Assembly (NCBI GenBank): GCA_907163345.1
Contig: CAJQUN010000139.1
Location: 186,001-250,000 of the forward strand
Origin: Haberlea rhodopensis
Taxonomy: Eukaryota; Streptophyta; Magnoliopsida; Lamiales; Gesneriaceae
DNA length: 64,000 nt
Direction of reading: 5' to 3'
A program made the position numbers and the translations under genes. Numbering within the stretch: the first letter of the stretch is position 1; each line of letters starts with the position of its first letter. The notes beneath the pieces were generated by a model. That model searched no databases. It had not been told where the DNA came from and saw only the letters and a program-made list of their open reading frames with translations. This document shows, piece after piece, positions 1-11,130 of the stretch.

Positions 1-560
1 ATTTGACACGATAATTCATACCGTGGGCTTTAGATTGAAAATGATCACTTGAAATCTAGCACACTGTGATAGTCATAGATCTACCAAGATCGAAATCTAG
101 AAGTTTTCATAGAGCGTATGCAATGTTGAATGTTAAATGAGTACATGACCATTGACTTGTTACAATTCAATATTAGGTTCAATATAACTTGACCATAGTA
201 TATTGGATAAATTCGAAAAACTCGTCACCTTAGAACGTATAATTTAAAGTCGTAACTAAAAGGAGAATTATGGGGGATTACATGGGTGAACCGAAGTCTT
301 GATATTCGCCTCTATTAATTTCCATATCTTTTCATTGCTTGGTTGTTTGGATTCGAGAAATTTCTGGGTTTGCAATAATTAAATTTCACTCAATATTCGT
401 AGGCTAAATATAGATAGACTAATTAATTCTGGTAATTGCTACTAGTCCTCGTGGGTTCGACACTCGTACTTCTAATTTCATTATACTAAAACTTGACACC
501 GTGCACTTGTGGTAAATAATCGCTACACTGAAATTTTCTATTTAAAATAAATAGTGACCA
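1..560 (+). repeat. 3' portion of a long LTR (truncated by window edge)
   Basis: This stretch aligns by eye with about the last 570 bp of the solo LTR at 41574-43538. Shared blocks include a 'gaaatctagaagttttcatag'-like stretch, 'aaactcgtcacctta', 'tgggggattaca', 'ggtgaaccgaa' and 'cttgacaccgtgcacttg'. It ends in 'atagtgacca', matching the '...tagcgatca' end of the complete copy, so the LTR terminates in the canonical CA at about 560. The start lies beyond the window. It is a diverged sister copy of the same LTR family, either a solo LTR or the 3' LTR of an element to the left. The family is probably Ty3/gypsy, by inference only. Confidence 0.75.
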
Positions 561-563
561 CTA

Positions 564-565
<2 letters not shown>

Positions 566-599
<34 letters not shown>
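566..599. repeat. (TA)n microsatellite
   Basis: An uninterrupted run of TA dinucleotides lies directly after the LTR end and before the first Helitron-like unit. Similar TA runs occur at about 4875-4899, 8850-8869 and 54425-54450. Two of these sit at probable Helitron ends. Confidence 0.9.
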
Positions 600-600
<1 letters not shown>

Positions 601-603
<3 letters not shown>

Positions 604-1346
604 CAATATATATAAGCGGCGTAGGAGTTACTGTTCCAATGAACAGTAACTCCTACGTCATTATTTTTTTTTTTTAATTTTTTTAAATTTTTTAATTTCT
701 TTTTTATTTTGTTTTTGTTATTTTTATTTTAACTTATGTCATTTTTCGTTTTTTTTTAAATTTTTCTTATTTCTTTTGTTTTTTCTTTTTTTTTTGTTAT
801 TTTTATTTTATATATCGGGTACTGTTCTCGTGAAAAATAAACGTCAGTCCTATTTTCTTTTATTTTTGTTATTTATCGGGTGCTGTTCTCGTGAACAATA
901 AACGTCAGGCCTATTTTCTTTTATTTTTGTTATTTATTATTTTGTTGCATGGGTACTGATTTGTTTTAGACAATATATATAAGCGGCGTAGGAGTTACTG
1001 TTCCAATGAACAGTAACTCCTACGTCATTATTTTTTTTTTTAATTTTTTTTAATTTTTTAATTTCTTTTTTATTTTGTTTTTTATTTTGTTTTTGTTATT
1101 TTTATTTTAACTTATGTCATTTTTCGTTTTTTTTTTAAATTTTTTTTATTTCTTTTGTTTTTTCTTTTTTTTTTGTTATTTTTATTTTATATATCGGGTA
1201 CTGTTCTCGTGAAAAAAAAAACGTCAGTCCTATTTTCTTTTATTTTTGTTATTTATCGGGTGCTGTTCTCGTGAACAATAAACGTCAGGCCTATTTTCTT
1301 TTATTTTTGTTATTTATTATTTTGTTGCATGGGTACTGATTTGTTT
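601..1346 (+). repeat. Tandem duplication of a ~367-bp unit (plus a third diverged unit to ~1830)
   Basis: Two almost identical units start at 601 and 968 with 'agacaatatatataagcggc' and end with 'gggtactgatttgttt'. Each contains a perfect 17-bp inverted repeat around CAAT (620-636/641-657 in unit 1), long T-rich tracts, and two 'gggt(a/g)ctgttctcgtgaa' blocks. A more diverged third unit (about 1481-1830) keeps the 'atcgggtattggtcccgtgaa' block and the same following 'aaaattcaaaatgttttctt' and 'tttgtcaagtatgaattga' sequence. ORFs here are low-complexity artefacts. Confidence 0.85.
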
Positions 1347-2085
1347 GGAAAGATTTGACATTTGACCCAAATATGCATCCCTCTTATCTCAATTTTTAAA
1401 ATTCAAAATGTTTTCTTTTTTTTTTTTAGAAAAAAACTTATTGATTTTGTCAAGTATGAATTGATTTTGAACGCTTTGACCGTTAAGAGTAGGGAACCCC
1501 ATCATCTCCACACCGTAGGAACTACGAGTTCCAATTCTTTTTTAAAATTTTTTTTATTTTTTTATTTCTTTTTTCTTTTGTTTTTTCTTTTATTTTTGTT
1601 ATTTATTATTTTTTATATCGGGTATTGGTCCCGTGAAGAAAACGTCAATCCTATTTTCTTTTATTTTGTTATTTATTATTTTTTTGCATGAGTATTGATT
1701 TGTTTGAAAAGATTTAACCATTGACCCAACTGTGCATCCCTATCTCAATTTTTAAAATTCAAAATGTTTTTCTTTTTTTTTATAGAAAAAAATTTGTTGA
1801 TTTTGTCAAGTATGAATTGATTTTTAAAAAAAATAGGAAGTTCAAAATAGATTTTAGTCATTGCAAACTTTAATAATAATTTTTATATGAATTGATCTTA
1901 AAAGACTTTTGTTTACTCTAACCTATTTGATTTTCTATACGAACGATTATGCATGTTCAATGCGTATGAACCATCTTTTTATTCTCTTGAACTGTCTGTT
2001 GAACTTGTGTCGAACGTTTTGTTGGACATATAGACCAGATTATAAACTTACTGGCACCGCGCCTTGCGCGGTGCCAATTAACTAG
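601..2085 (+). mobile_element. Helitron-like non-autonomous element
   Basis: The right end has the classic plant Helitron 3' structure: a GC-rich hairpin (arms GGCACCGCGC and GCGCGGTGCC around CTT, 2053-2075) followed after a short A/T spacer by CTAG and a T (2082-2086). The left part starts with an AT stretch and a GTAGGAGTTACTGTTC palindrome; equivalent GAACAGTA-containing sequence occurs at the 5' side of the other Helitron-like elements here. No Rep/helicase ORF is present, so it would be non-autonomous. The body is T-rich and built from tandem units. The left boundary is approximate because it merges into a TA run. Confidence 0.6.
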
Positions 2086-2086
2086 T

Positions 2087-2507
2087 ATAAATAAAAGAAG
2101 CAAGAGTTACTATTTATACTAATGAATAGTAATTTACTATTTATTTAAACAAATTAAATATTTATTAGAAAAACTTTATAAAATTTTTTTTTGTTAACTA
2201 ATTTTTTAATGCGCGGGTTTGGCTTGAACCGACTAGGAAAAAATATAACTTAATCGGTTGTTGATGCGCAACTTCAAATGTTATTTTTTTCAGTTTTTAG
2301 TAAGATGTGTATCATTTTTTAAAAAAAAATTAGGGTCAGTCAGTTGGTTATTTTTCTTCCATTCAATTACAGTAGCATTGTCGTTTTGTAAAAAGGTTTA
2401 TTAAAGTCAGTCATTTTAAATGTTATTTTCGATCAAATTATGAAAAAATTGACCTACATTTTGGTATTTGATAGCGCATATTGTGCGGTGCCAATAAAAA
2501 CTACTAT
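2087..2507 (+). mobile_element. Short degenerate Helitron-like element
   Basis: It begins immediately after the previous CTAGT with 'ataaataaaagaagcaagag', followed by an imperfect inverted pair 'ttactatttat'/'atgaatagtaa'. It ends near 2507 with a decayed hairpin (GCGCAT-ATT-GTGCGGTGCC, about 2473-2492) and 'ctactat' in place of CTAGT. The right hairpin arm GTGCGGTGCC is the same as in the element ending at 2085, so the two are related. The 3' stem is damaged, so this is a fossil copy. Confidence 0.45.
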
Positions 2508-3103
2508 ATATATAATGTGTGAATAATTTTATATACTAGAATTATCGCGATATTTTTTTGTCTTGTATCCCGTTACTTTAATCCGCATGTATGTACGTCC
2601 TTTACATCATCATATTGAATTTCTTGGATTTTAAACTAAGTATGATGACTATGTATATATCACATGGAATTTTGAGCTATAAGTTTGTAAAGATCTAATC
2701 CTAATTACTAAATTTAACAGTTTTATTTATCGTTTCCAAATTAAACTGTGATTAGTTCCAAAAGCTTTAGAAGTTGGAACCCAAATTCCAGGTTTCTCAG
2801 AAATGTACACCAAGTGATGCACAAAGTACAAACATTCCTATCCAATACACATCCCCATGTAGACTCTGACTTACTCTAAATCACAAGTAATTTACACTTT
2901 CTTTCTCTCCCAGCACTAAAAACTATATTGTGCTACTGCTACATATATATAGATGAATGGCATATTTGCACCAAATTTATTTAACTTAGTATTTTGAACA
3001 TATGTCATTCATGATTCATATGTATGACACAAAACATGGGAACATCCTAATAATCCCACCTCAAAAAAACTGCTGAGCTGTTCTGAAGAGACGAGAATTA
3101 TCT
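2508..3103. other. AT-rich 3' flank of the MYB gene
   Basis: No coding potential or recognisable repeat is seen. The part nearest 3104 must hold the 3' UTR and polyadenylation region of the minus-strand MYB gene. I could not choose one poly(A) signal with confidence. Confidence 0.5.
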
Positions 3104-4543
3104 TCAGAACAAATCAGCAGCTTCCCTTAAGGCAGATATGTCCATGAAATCCCCATCCTGCTGGCCTTGCGCAGCTGCATCATCTAGGAGCCATTTCTCC
3201 AGTAAACTAAAGGGCATTTTGTTCTCCAAAGTGGGCCTATTCTCATCACTGAGAATCCCAGTTTCAGGAGTGAAATTGGCGGTCTTAAACTTGGCTTCAT
3301 CCTCCACCGAAAACGATTGCGAAACATCGGAATTAGCAGAATTCAAGCTGATAAAAGTCCCTTCACTAGAGCTGGAAGTACTCTCAGATGAGGACTTGGG
3401 TGACTTCTTCATCCAATCTTCGAGCAAACGCGCTATGTTTTCAGTGCTTGATGCATATGTAGATGTTTGAATCGTCTGTTTGTTAGTTTGTGTAGAATTT
3501 TCGAAAAGCATCGAACCGATCGATGATCTTGAATCCGATCTATCGATGGAGAGAGGCTTAGGAAAGAGATTCAAGCCAGTCGACGGATTTGTACCAGATT
3601 TATTGAGTGATAGAGCCTCACACAAGGCCTGCTTAGCCATGTGAATGTCTGCTTGAAGCCTCCTCTCCCACTGGCCCTTCGTGATTGAATGAGAATTCGA
3701 TGAATTCCCATTTTCACCATTTTCATATTCTCCTTGTAGCTTTCCTAGTTTCTTTCTTAAGTGAGTGTTCCAATAGTTCTTGATATCATTGTCAGTTCTC
3801 AGGGGAAGGTAAGAAGCTATGGCAGCCCACCTGCAACAAAAAAAATGCATTTTAGTATAAATTTCTTGTATAAATTTTTTTAAAAAGAAGAGTACTTCAA
3901 TTAAATAAAAGCTAATCTAGGTGAATCTAGTACAGAAGTCCCAAGAATCTTCATTTTACGAAGTGGGATTTTGTTATCAGACCTAAAACCCTAAAGATTG
4001 GATGACTCCAATTTTTTTTGACTGAATTTCCACCAAGATGGACCAACTTACCGATTGCCAAGAAGGGCTTGAAGATGAATGATCATCTTTTCTTCATCTT
4101 CGGTAAAACTACCGCGTCTGATGCCCGGCCGGAGATAATTAGTCCACCTGAGCCTGCAACTCTTGCTGCATCTGAGCAAGCCTGAAAGAAGAAAAGAGTA
4201 TATATTCCATACTTTATTATTTTTTACTGATGATTTAAACTTAAGTCAGTAAGCATTCAAGAAGTTGGTGATAAAGCTGCAGATTATTTATTACACAGCT
4301 TTAAATATTACACCGAACCCTAAAAAAAGAAAAGGAGGAAAAAAATCAAATATTACTCCAAAACAAACACATAGAAAGGGGAGAAACAAAGAATTCTTCA
4401 TTATTATGACCCGTGTTAGTAGGAAGAGCTCTCCAATTTCCAGGACCATGTTCTTGAATATAAGAAACTAAAATGATGTCTTCTTCAGGAGTCCAAGGCC
4501 CTTTCTTCACACCAATTTTATCGCAACAAGGTGGCCTCCCCAT
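3104..4543 (-). CDS. MYB60-like: R2R3-MYB transcription factor, subgroup 1 (MYB60/MYB30/MYB96 group); three exons
   Basis: Minus-strand exons are 4543-4411, 4181-4052 and 3830-3104, joined at GT/AG introns in the standard R2R3-MYB positions (phases 1 and 2). They encode about 329 aa. The protein starts MGRPPCCDKIGVKKGPW, has the R2 repeat at about 14-64 and R3 at about 67-115 with RTDNDIKNYWNTHL, and stops TGA at 3106-3104. Subgroup 1 marks follow: KGQWERRLQADIHMAKQALC (139-158), YASSTENIARLLEDWMKKSP (213-232) and a C-terminal LLEKWLLDD block. Family knowledge: subgroup 1 MYBs act in the nucleus; MYB60 controls stomatal aperture, and MYB30/94/96 control wax and very-long-chain lipid synthesis. 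The tail resembles MYB60 best, but MYB30/96 cannot be excluded. An in-frame upstream ATG at 4576 adds 11 residues and is unlikely because MGRPPCC is the invariant family start. No lesions are seen; it looks functional. Confidence 0.93.
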
Positions 4544-4733
4544 CTCACTCTCAATCTGTATGCTCTCTATAAACAAACAAATAAAGGTTTCTCAAATGTT
4601 TTCAAGAAAATAAAGGGTTTTTTCTTCGATTGTTCTCAATTTCTTCCATTTATTTTCTTGAAATGATGAGATCAGAATATATACGAGAAATCCGGAGACA
4701 GGAGTCTAACTGAAGAGGTGGGTTTTGTCCATG

Positions 4734-4846
4734 GGATATATAGAGAAGAGACCAAAGGTGTTTGTTTAGGCTGACTTAAGAGACGAAAGGATAAAAGGCT
4801 TAAACTCATCATCTATGATGAAAGAGTCAAAAGCAGACAGCAAAAG
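4734..4846 (-). promoter_or_regulatory. Core promoter of the MYB gene: TATA box and AAAG cluster
   Basis: A TATATA-type box lies at about 4736-4742 (CTATATATCC on the minus strand), about 195 bp before the ATG, which would place transcription start near 4705. Just upstream are six AAAG cores in 95 bp (4754-4757, 4786-4789, 4794-4797, 4821-4824, 4830-4833, 4843-4846). AAAG is the Dof-factor core, and clustered (A/T)AAAG motifs are known to direct guard-cell expression of Arabidopsis MYB60. That this cluster has the same role is inference. Confidence 0.5.
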
Positions 4847-5299
4847 AGCATTAAATTCATTTTCTTCTGTTAAATTATATATATATATATATATATATAC
4901 TAGTTCTTCTTGGCACCACGCAAGGTGTGGTGCCAGGTACGAAACTGTTGGCTATATGTTTTTGAAGAAATAAGCATAGAGCATAACTCAACAACAATAT
5001 ATATAAAAGAAGCTATCCTAAAAAAAACCAAATTTCAGACTCTCAAATTTCTACACAAGTCTCTCTTTCTCACTCGTACAAGAGAATTTTCACAGAAAAT
5101 TTCATGAACTTCCGTCTCTCATCCCTCATGATTCTCTATCAAATTGCTTGAATTATTATGATATCTACTGGCCTTCAAGACTTCTCCTATTTCATTGTTG
5201 TTCCAAGCAAAATACAGATACCAGAATCTTGAACAATTATTAAACCCCATTCACTATATATCGAAGACAAGATATATAGTCAATTCTAAATATCTTCCC

Positions 5300-5816
5300 A
5301 AACAAATTTAAATCTGATATGAAAAAGTGGAAAGAACATAATGATGGAAAAAAACATATTCCTTTATATTCGAAGTAGCATCATCCACATCCTTAATCAA
5401 ACATAAAGCATTAAAATCTGAGCAGAGAACATGCAAAAGAATGGGATGCATAGGCCAACCTGTGGGAGGAAATGCTGCACAATATGTGGCGAAGAGTATT
5501 CTGTACATCAATTTCAAAGGATCAGAATCAGGATTCAACGATTATCAAGAAACATCATACCCGGTTCCAAGCCCGAGACTCCGCTCCAGATTAGGTGCTA
5601 CTTCTCCAAACTCCAATGCCTCGCCTGGTGACAGTCGATTTCAGCCACGGCCTCCGCTGCAGGACAAGATTCATGATTTTAGATTTAAGAAACACCATGA
5701 AAGTCAAGATAGGTAGATCCATACCACATTTCCTCATATGATCCTGCATAGCAAGTTCATCGTACTTCTCATTTGATTTCTTGGATCCCTCATCCACGGA
5801 ACCTTCCAACTGGGAT
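5300..5816 (-). pseudogene. Further exon-like segments of the captured gene(s)
   Basis: Minus-strand segments look like exons: about 5809-5722 after an AG (LEGSVDEGSKKSNEKYDELA...MRKCG) with a following GT, and about 5530-5330 (LKLMYRILFATYCAAFPPTG, then WPMHPILLHVLCSDFNALCL). Amino acid composition looks protein-like rather than random, unlike neighbouring AT-rich sequence. Another possible exon (TSIKEAIEASFKAFAPQG) lies at about 7700-7640 with a GTAAGT donor. Order and orientation agree with the exons at 8056-8489, so they may be one gene. The family is not recognised and I see no complete ORF. Confidence 0.35.
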
Positions 5817-8055
5817 TAAAAAACACTCAATGAGAAGTTTTTTTTTATACACCAACAAAAAAAAATGGCAGCCCAACAATAAGAAATCCAATGAAATCAA
5901 CATCCAAATTGCAAAAACAAGTATCAAGTTATCAAACCAGTTATAACACAAATTATAAAGCATAGAGATGGCAATGCCAACTTGTTGTGGGATGCGTCTC
6001 CAAAGCCGAAAAGACAAAAAATCTGCAACAACGTCTTCTAACTATGGAGAAGGGCAACAGAGAATATCACATACTGTGGAGAGGAACCACATCAAAAAAT
6101 TCTTACAGACGAAGGGGATGAAGAGGAGTACGCCTTTACAGTGAAGATCAGGAGTGGCGAAAAAAATGCTTACAGATGAAGGGGATGAAGGAGCAAAATG
6201 AAAGAAGGCAAGAAAATTAATTAAAGGATCAAAATGAAAGGAAAAAATGGTAATATTCATAATTTTTGCATCAGAAACAGTTATGGTGAGAGTGAAAGCT
6301 CAAAATCCACATAACTAATCAAATATCATTACATTAATTCACCTATTGAGGAGTATTAGTAAATCAGTAAGTCCAGGCACTATCTTGTATGGAATCTTCC
6401 CACGGGATAACTTCCAATACTTGCCATACCTGTCAAGTCACGCCACCATTTTCAACTCAATTAATTTTTCATAGTCACCACAACAATAATATAAATGGAG
6501 CAACTTGTGCGTGTGCTTACTTTGATTTGCATCGATCATTGTCCCTTTTAGCTCGATCCAAAAGAATAATGGTGAGGAAAACCACTTAAAAGTAAGGCAA
6601 AAACTGCAAGTAAAGATCAAATTCGAAAAAAAAATCATCGTGGAAAAAGAGAAAGAGCAACACTCACCACATTTTATTATCACTTACATGGTCAAACAGA
6701 GCTAGTAAAGTCTAGAAGAATGCTGCCAATATTTCTAGTACACAATGGAAGTGACGAGCTAAACCTCACCTGCCTAAACCAAATAATACGCAACATCATC
6801 TAAGAATCTGATCAAATCTACAAGTTTTAGCCAATAGGTTTGTACAAAAAGTGTTGCTTCCCAAAGAAATCAAATGGCTAGGAGAACCATTAATTCCAAA
6901 CTTCATTAACATTTCAAACATTTGTCCTTCCAAAAGGCATATGACTATATACAGATAATATAGACGGACAAATTATATTCGGAACCAACTTTGAATGATC
7001 ACCGACAGCAAATAAAACTTAGTCGTGTAGCACACAAATATTACAAGCTTAAGTGAGACGCATAATACATGAGGATTTCAGGTTTACCTTTAGAGCAACC
7101 ACCAACACCCAAAAATATGATGAATTGGAATTAACATCAGCACAGCTATCATTAATTATTTGATGCACGCTTGGACATGAAAGGACAAAAAATATAATCT
7201 CAAGAAATGTTTCTTCACATGTGATGGGTGCATAACATATCTCATATAGAAGAGGATAATATGAATTTCAAAAATCAGTCATGTGGGTAACTAATAGACT
7301 CACCCACACACAAGCTGAACTACTAAACATGCGCAACTTCATTTACGTAAACTGGTTTATTCCCACCTGGCAGGTTGACAGGAATGACATGATAAATACA
7401 TTGCAAGCACAAAAATATTGTTTAGGGGCAATGGGTAAAGCAGAACTTAATATTTCTTTCAACACCGACAAACATTTAAAAAACAACGCTCCTGCACTGG
7501 ATAAGAAAAATATTCTCGAGAAATCAAATTTTGTTTGCACACTTTCCATGAAGATTTTTTGATGGGTTCTGAGAAAACAACAATAAATGAACTGAAAGTT
7601 ACCTACAAGTAATAGTTCGAGTAACATATCAACTTACTAATTCCTTGAGGCGCAAAGGCTTTAAATGATGCTTCAATGGCTTCTTTAATACTTGTCCTCA
7701 TCAGATGCAATCATCTTGGACTTGATTAAATACTAATAAATTGATCCAAAACCAACCAAACCACCTCAGAGGATAAAGAAACAAAAGAATGAAGCCAACA
7801 TCATGTTTCCAAGGTACAACAAGATTTATGCACCTTAATTTTTTTTTTTCTCTTCCCTTGTTTGATGGCAGGTTGCCATCATGAGCGTGCTTGTGAAAAA
7901 CAGGATCCATTGTATCCAACTCAATGCAAATCTTTCAGTAATACATACTCAATTGCCATTATTTAGACGGTGTTAAAGATGAATATCACATATGTGAAAA
8001 GCTTGTTATAAGATTTAACAAAATTGTACATCAATTAAAAGAAATAAAATCAAAC

Positions 8056-8489
8056 CTTCGATCTCTAGCCAAGGGTTATTTAGCCGAAGATCATCCAGAA
8101 AATTGTCGGCCTTTGATTCAATCACAGCATGCTCCTAAAGGAGAGTAAGATTATTACTATCCATGCCTTCATAACATATATATTTACTAACTTGTTCTTG
8201 GACAAATGTTCTTTTGGTCACTGAAGTTTTAGAAATTAACCAAAAAATTTTTGGAAAAAAACGGAAGTTGTCTGCAATGTTGTTTCATTTATTACCAGAA
8301 ACTAAAACAAAAAAAATTGGGAAGAACAATACATAACTTACAGAGGATAAAGTAAGTGCATCCTGCAATGAATCCATCGGGTAAGAAAATCAACCAAAAA
8401 AATCAAAGAAGCAATGAAAATACCGATGGGTCGAAGGATGAGAGAACACGTCAATAAGAAAATCAATCCATCAACCCAAAACTTACCAT
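8056..8489 (-). pseudogene. 5' exons of an unrecognised captured host gene
   Basis: On the minus strand an ATG (8489-8487) preceded by 'gccgcctcg' ends an exon at a GTAAGT donor. A 21-nt exon follows (8362-8342, between GCAG and GTAAGTTATG), then a 79-nt exon (8134-8056, between CTTTAG and GTTTG). Spliced together they stay open and read MDALTLSSEHAVIESKADNF continuing into LDDLRLNNPWLEIE. Consistent splice sites and frame across three pieces argue for a real gene origin. I do not recognise the protein. Lying inside the putative Helitron in the same orientation, it fits Helitron gene capture; a genuine resident gene with tiny exons is the alternative. Confidence 0.45.
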
Positions 8490-9036
8490 CGAGGCGGCGA
8501 TAGCCCAGAAACAACAGTAAACAGTTTCGACATTTAATGCAGTACGTGCTCAGATCGGTGCAAGAAAAGAGGAGGAAGACACGTGAAAACATAAGGCCAA
8601 CAATTGGATTTATTTATCCTGAATTCATTGATTTATTAAGGCCATGAAAACACAAGGCCAACAAACAGAAATTGTAAGGCGAAGTAAAAAAGCCCATGAA
8701 ATCTGTATCGAAGCCCAAGTAAAAAAGTCCATAGCAAATCAAAATAGCAGATTGTTGGTCACTGTTCATCACAACAGTGATTTTGGGTAAAACAGACTCA
8801 GAGTACTGTTCATCAGCCTCTGCACTTATTATATTGTATAAAATATAATATATATATATATATATATATTCATTTTCTTGCAAAAGTCAGCAAATTGCTT
8901 TAATCACCCCTACCAATACTCTCACATCCACTATGACTTGTAGCTTCGCTACCCTAATCAATAGCAATAATATACTCAAAAGTAGCAATTTTCAATTTGT
9001 TCATATGATTGCACCGCTTGGGTTGTTACTCCCTAA

Positions 9037-9415
9037 GGGCGTGTATTGGGGTTGTAATATTCTTGGATGAAATATTCTTAGTCAAAGTTGATAAGTCATT
9101 ACTATTAAGGGCATTATCAACCTAATCTGATTGCACCTTGTTTTAAAAAAAACGGATTGTTTTTGTGAAGTTGATTAAGCTTTGTTTTCTAAGCATGTCA
9201 CAATTGTTATTATTGATGTTAAGTAGAGTGTCAATAGTTCTAGGTGGCATATTGATAGAATAACAATGATAAAAAAATAATTTTTAAAATATTTAAGTTA
9301 GACTTATTACTAACTATAAGTTATCATTTGGTATAATGGGTGAGATGAGAAAAGTGAGAGATGAAAGTTAAAAATTATGGCTCGTCGTATCCTTACAAAT
9401 GTATCAAACGGTGCC
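9037..9415. mobile_element. Candidate PIF/Harbinger (Tourist-like) MITE
   Basis: Imperfect terminal inverted repeats GGGCGTGTATTGG (left) and GGCACCGTTTGAT (right end, reverse complement) are flanked by TAA on both sides (9034-9036 and 9416-9418), as expected for this superfamily. The 379-bp interior is AT-rich and non-coding. The TIRs are diverged, so the call is tentative. Confidence 0.45.
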
Positions 9416-10759
9416 TAAGAGTATTAAAATTCAAAATTTGGTAAACATTCATAGTTGCAAGATCGTGACAATTTGTCACAATCTTATCAAATCCAATCCA
9501 GATAGTAATATCCACAAAGCTTGGTGTGTTTTTCTAAATAGATTATTCAATATATGTTTGGATATTAAAAAAAACTAAACTATGGTAAATTCATTTACAT
9601 ACCAATTGTCTCAATTTTATCAAAATTTAACTACAAGTAAGATTGTTTCAATTTATCCAAGTTTAAAAGATAATATCACCATTAATCGAAAAATTTGTTA
9701 AAAAAAACAGCTTAAATTTTTAAAAATAATATGCTAATTAAATAATTGTTTTGATTAATTATCGGGAAATCTTATATATAAGATAAGTATAACTTTACCA
9801 CACAAACTCATGCTCAGTTTAATCAACCCTCTCACCCTTCAGCTGTTACCACTCGCTCGATTAAGATCCCGTCATGCAGAAAATATATCCGATAAATATG
9901 CCTCTATATGACAATCACATCTTATAAATTATCAATGAGATTTGATGGATAAAGAAAAATCAAGAGGCCAAGAGTAAAAGATTATTTTATGGTAAATTAA
10001 GGATTTCATTTCACCTATAAATATATAGGTATGTAAAGGTAACAGCCAGGGGTGGAGCCATCATTGGGCTAGGATGGACTCCAACCTCATGTAATTTCTC
10101 AAAAGAAAAAAAAAAAATTAGTGTTAAGTTTCAGAAATTTTATTTTTTAGTAGATCTATCTAATCCGGTCAGCCATAGGTAATATTGATTACTGGCTCCG
10201 CCTCTAGACTAACTGCTAAAGCATATTATCTTTCACATATATGTTTCAGCCTTCATACACCACCTATTCTTATTTTGAAATGAATTTAAAAATCTCATCC
10301 AACAAACAAAATACTGCTACAATTTCGTGCAACTGTCTATATAGCAGATTGATCAAAAAGTCGTGATTGGCTCAATACACGATTTAAAATATTCGAATCA
10401 CATTGTTGTTGTTTATATATTGGTACAATGTAAAATTTATACCTTAGATGCCCATCACCAATAAAACAGTGCAATAATATGGCCACATATATAGATAGCT
10501 AGGACCATTTTTTTGAATGACACCAAAACGTGAAAGGGATGGTACACCATAATTTTCCAGCATAATCTTAAATTTTAGTTAATTAATTGTTCTCGCTAGT
10601 GGAAACTCTGTAGGCCCATTGGGCTTGATGTACCACATGTGAGGTGAATGGTACAACACCTGGCAGCATTCTATATGCATAACGATGAGTGGGGGCATTG
10701 GGGAAACTTTGAACATAAATTTGTAAAAATGTATCAATAACAAAATAATAATTCAACTA
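9416..10759. other. Gene-free AT-rich spacer with a decayed hAT-like MITE (10051-10211)
   Basis: No ORF or RNA gene is seen. Within it, 10051-10211 begins CAGGGGTGGAGCCA and ends TGGCTCCGCCTCTAG, an imperfect inverted pair of the hAT-type CAGGGGCGGAGCC family. Similar but not identical 8-mers flank it (GTAACAGC on the left, CTAACTGC on the right). The rest holds nothing I recognise. Confidence 0.4.
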
Positions 10760-11130
10760 AATTCAGAGAAAAAACAACTTTTTCTTAACAGTATTCATTT
10801 TGAAACTTTTATTCACGTGGGTCTATTTTTAAAACTTGTAATCTATTAGGTATTTTCTTCTTACTAAAATACCCTCTCACCCATCTCCAAGAGCATATGT
10901 CTCCACCATGTCCACCACATTCTTAAACTCATCCCTCCCACCACCACCAATAACCACCGACCGTCATAGCCACCAGATCTTCCACTAGGAGAATCTTCAC
11001 ATAAATCCTAAAACTTTCTGTGGAGCTGGTGGTGTACGTTCCCGAAATCATTTGCCTATATTCTCCAATTCATCTGCGTGAATCATCTGCCCATCCGCTT
11101 GAAATTATATGCGCGAAAATTTTGTGGCTT

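Larger units (their letters stand above)
4900..8865 (-). mobile_element. Probable Helitron (minus orientation) with captured gene fragments
   Basis: On the minus strand the 3' end shows the hairpin GGCACCACAC-CTT-GCGTGGTGCC (plus 4912-4934), then AAGAA and a terminal CTAG/T at 4903-4899. This is the same hairpin family as the end at 2085. The 5' end is placed near 8865, where the minus strand reads a TA run followed by 'ataataagtgcagagg' and two GAACAGT motifs, as in the other elements. No Rep/helicase is visible. Inside, the minus strand contains exon-intron structure (see 8056-8489 and 5300-5816). The 5' terminus is approximate and hidden in the TA run, so the length (~4 kb) is an estimate. 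Confidence 0.55.

Noticed and set aside
1362..1691. 109-codon ORF rich in Phe/Leu
   Set aside because: Translation of T-rich tandem repeats in a Helitron-like element.
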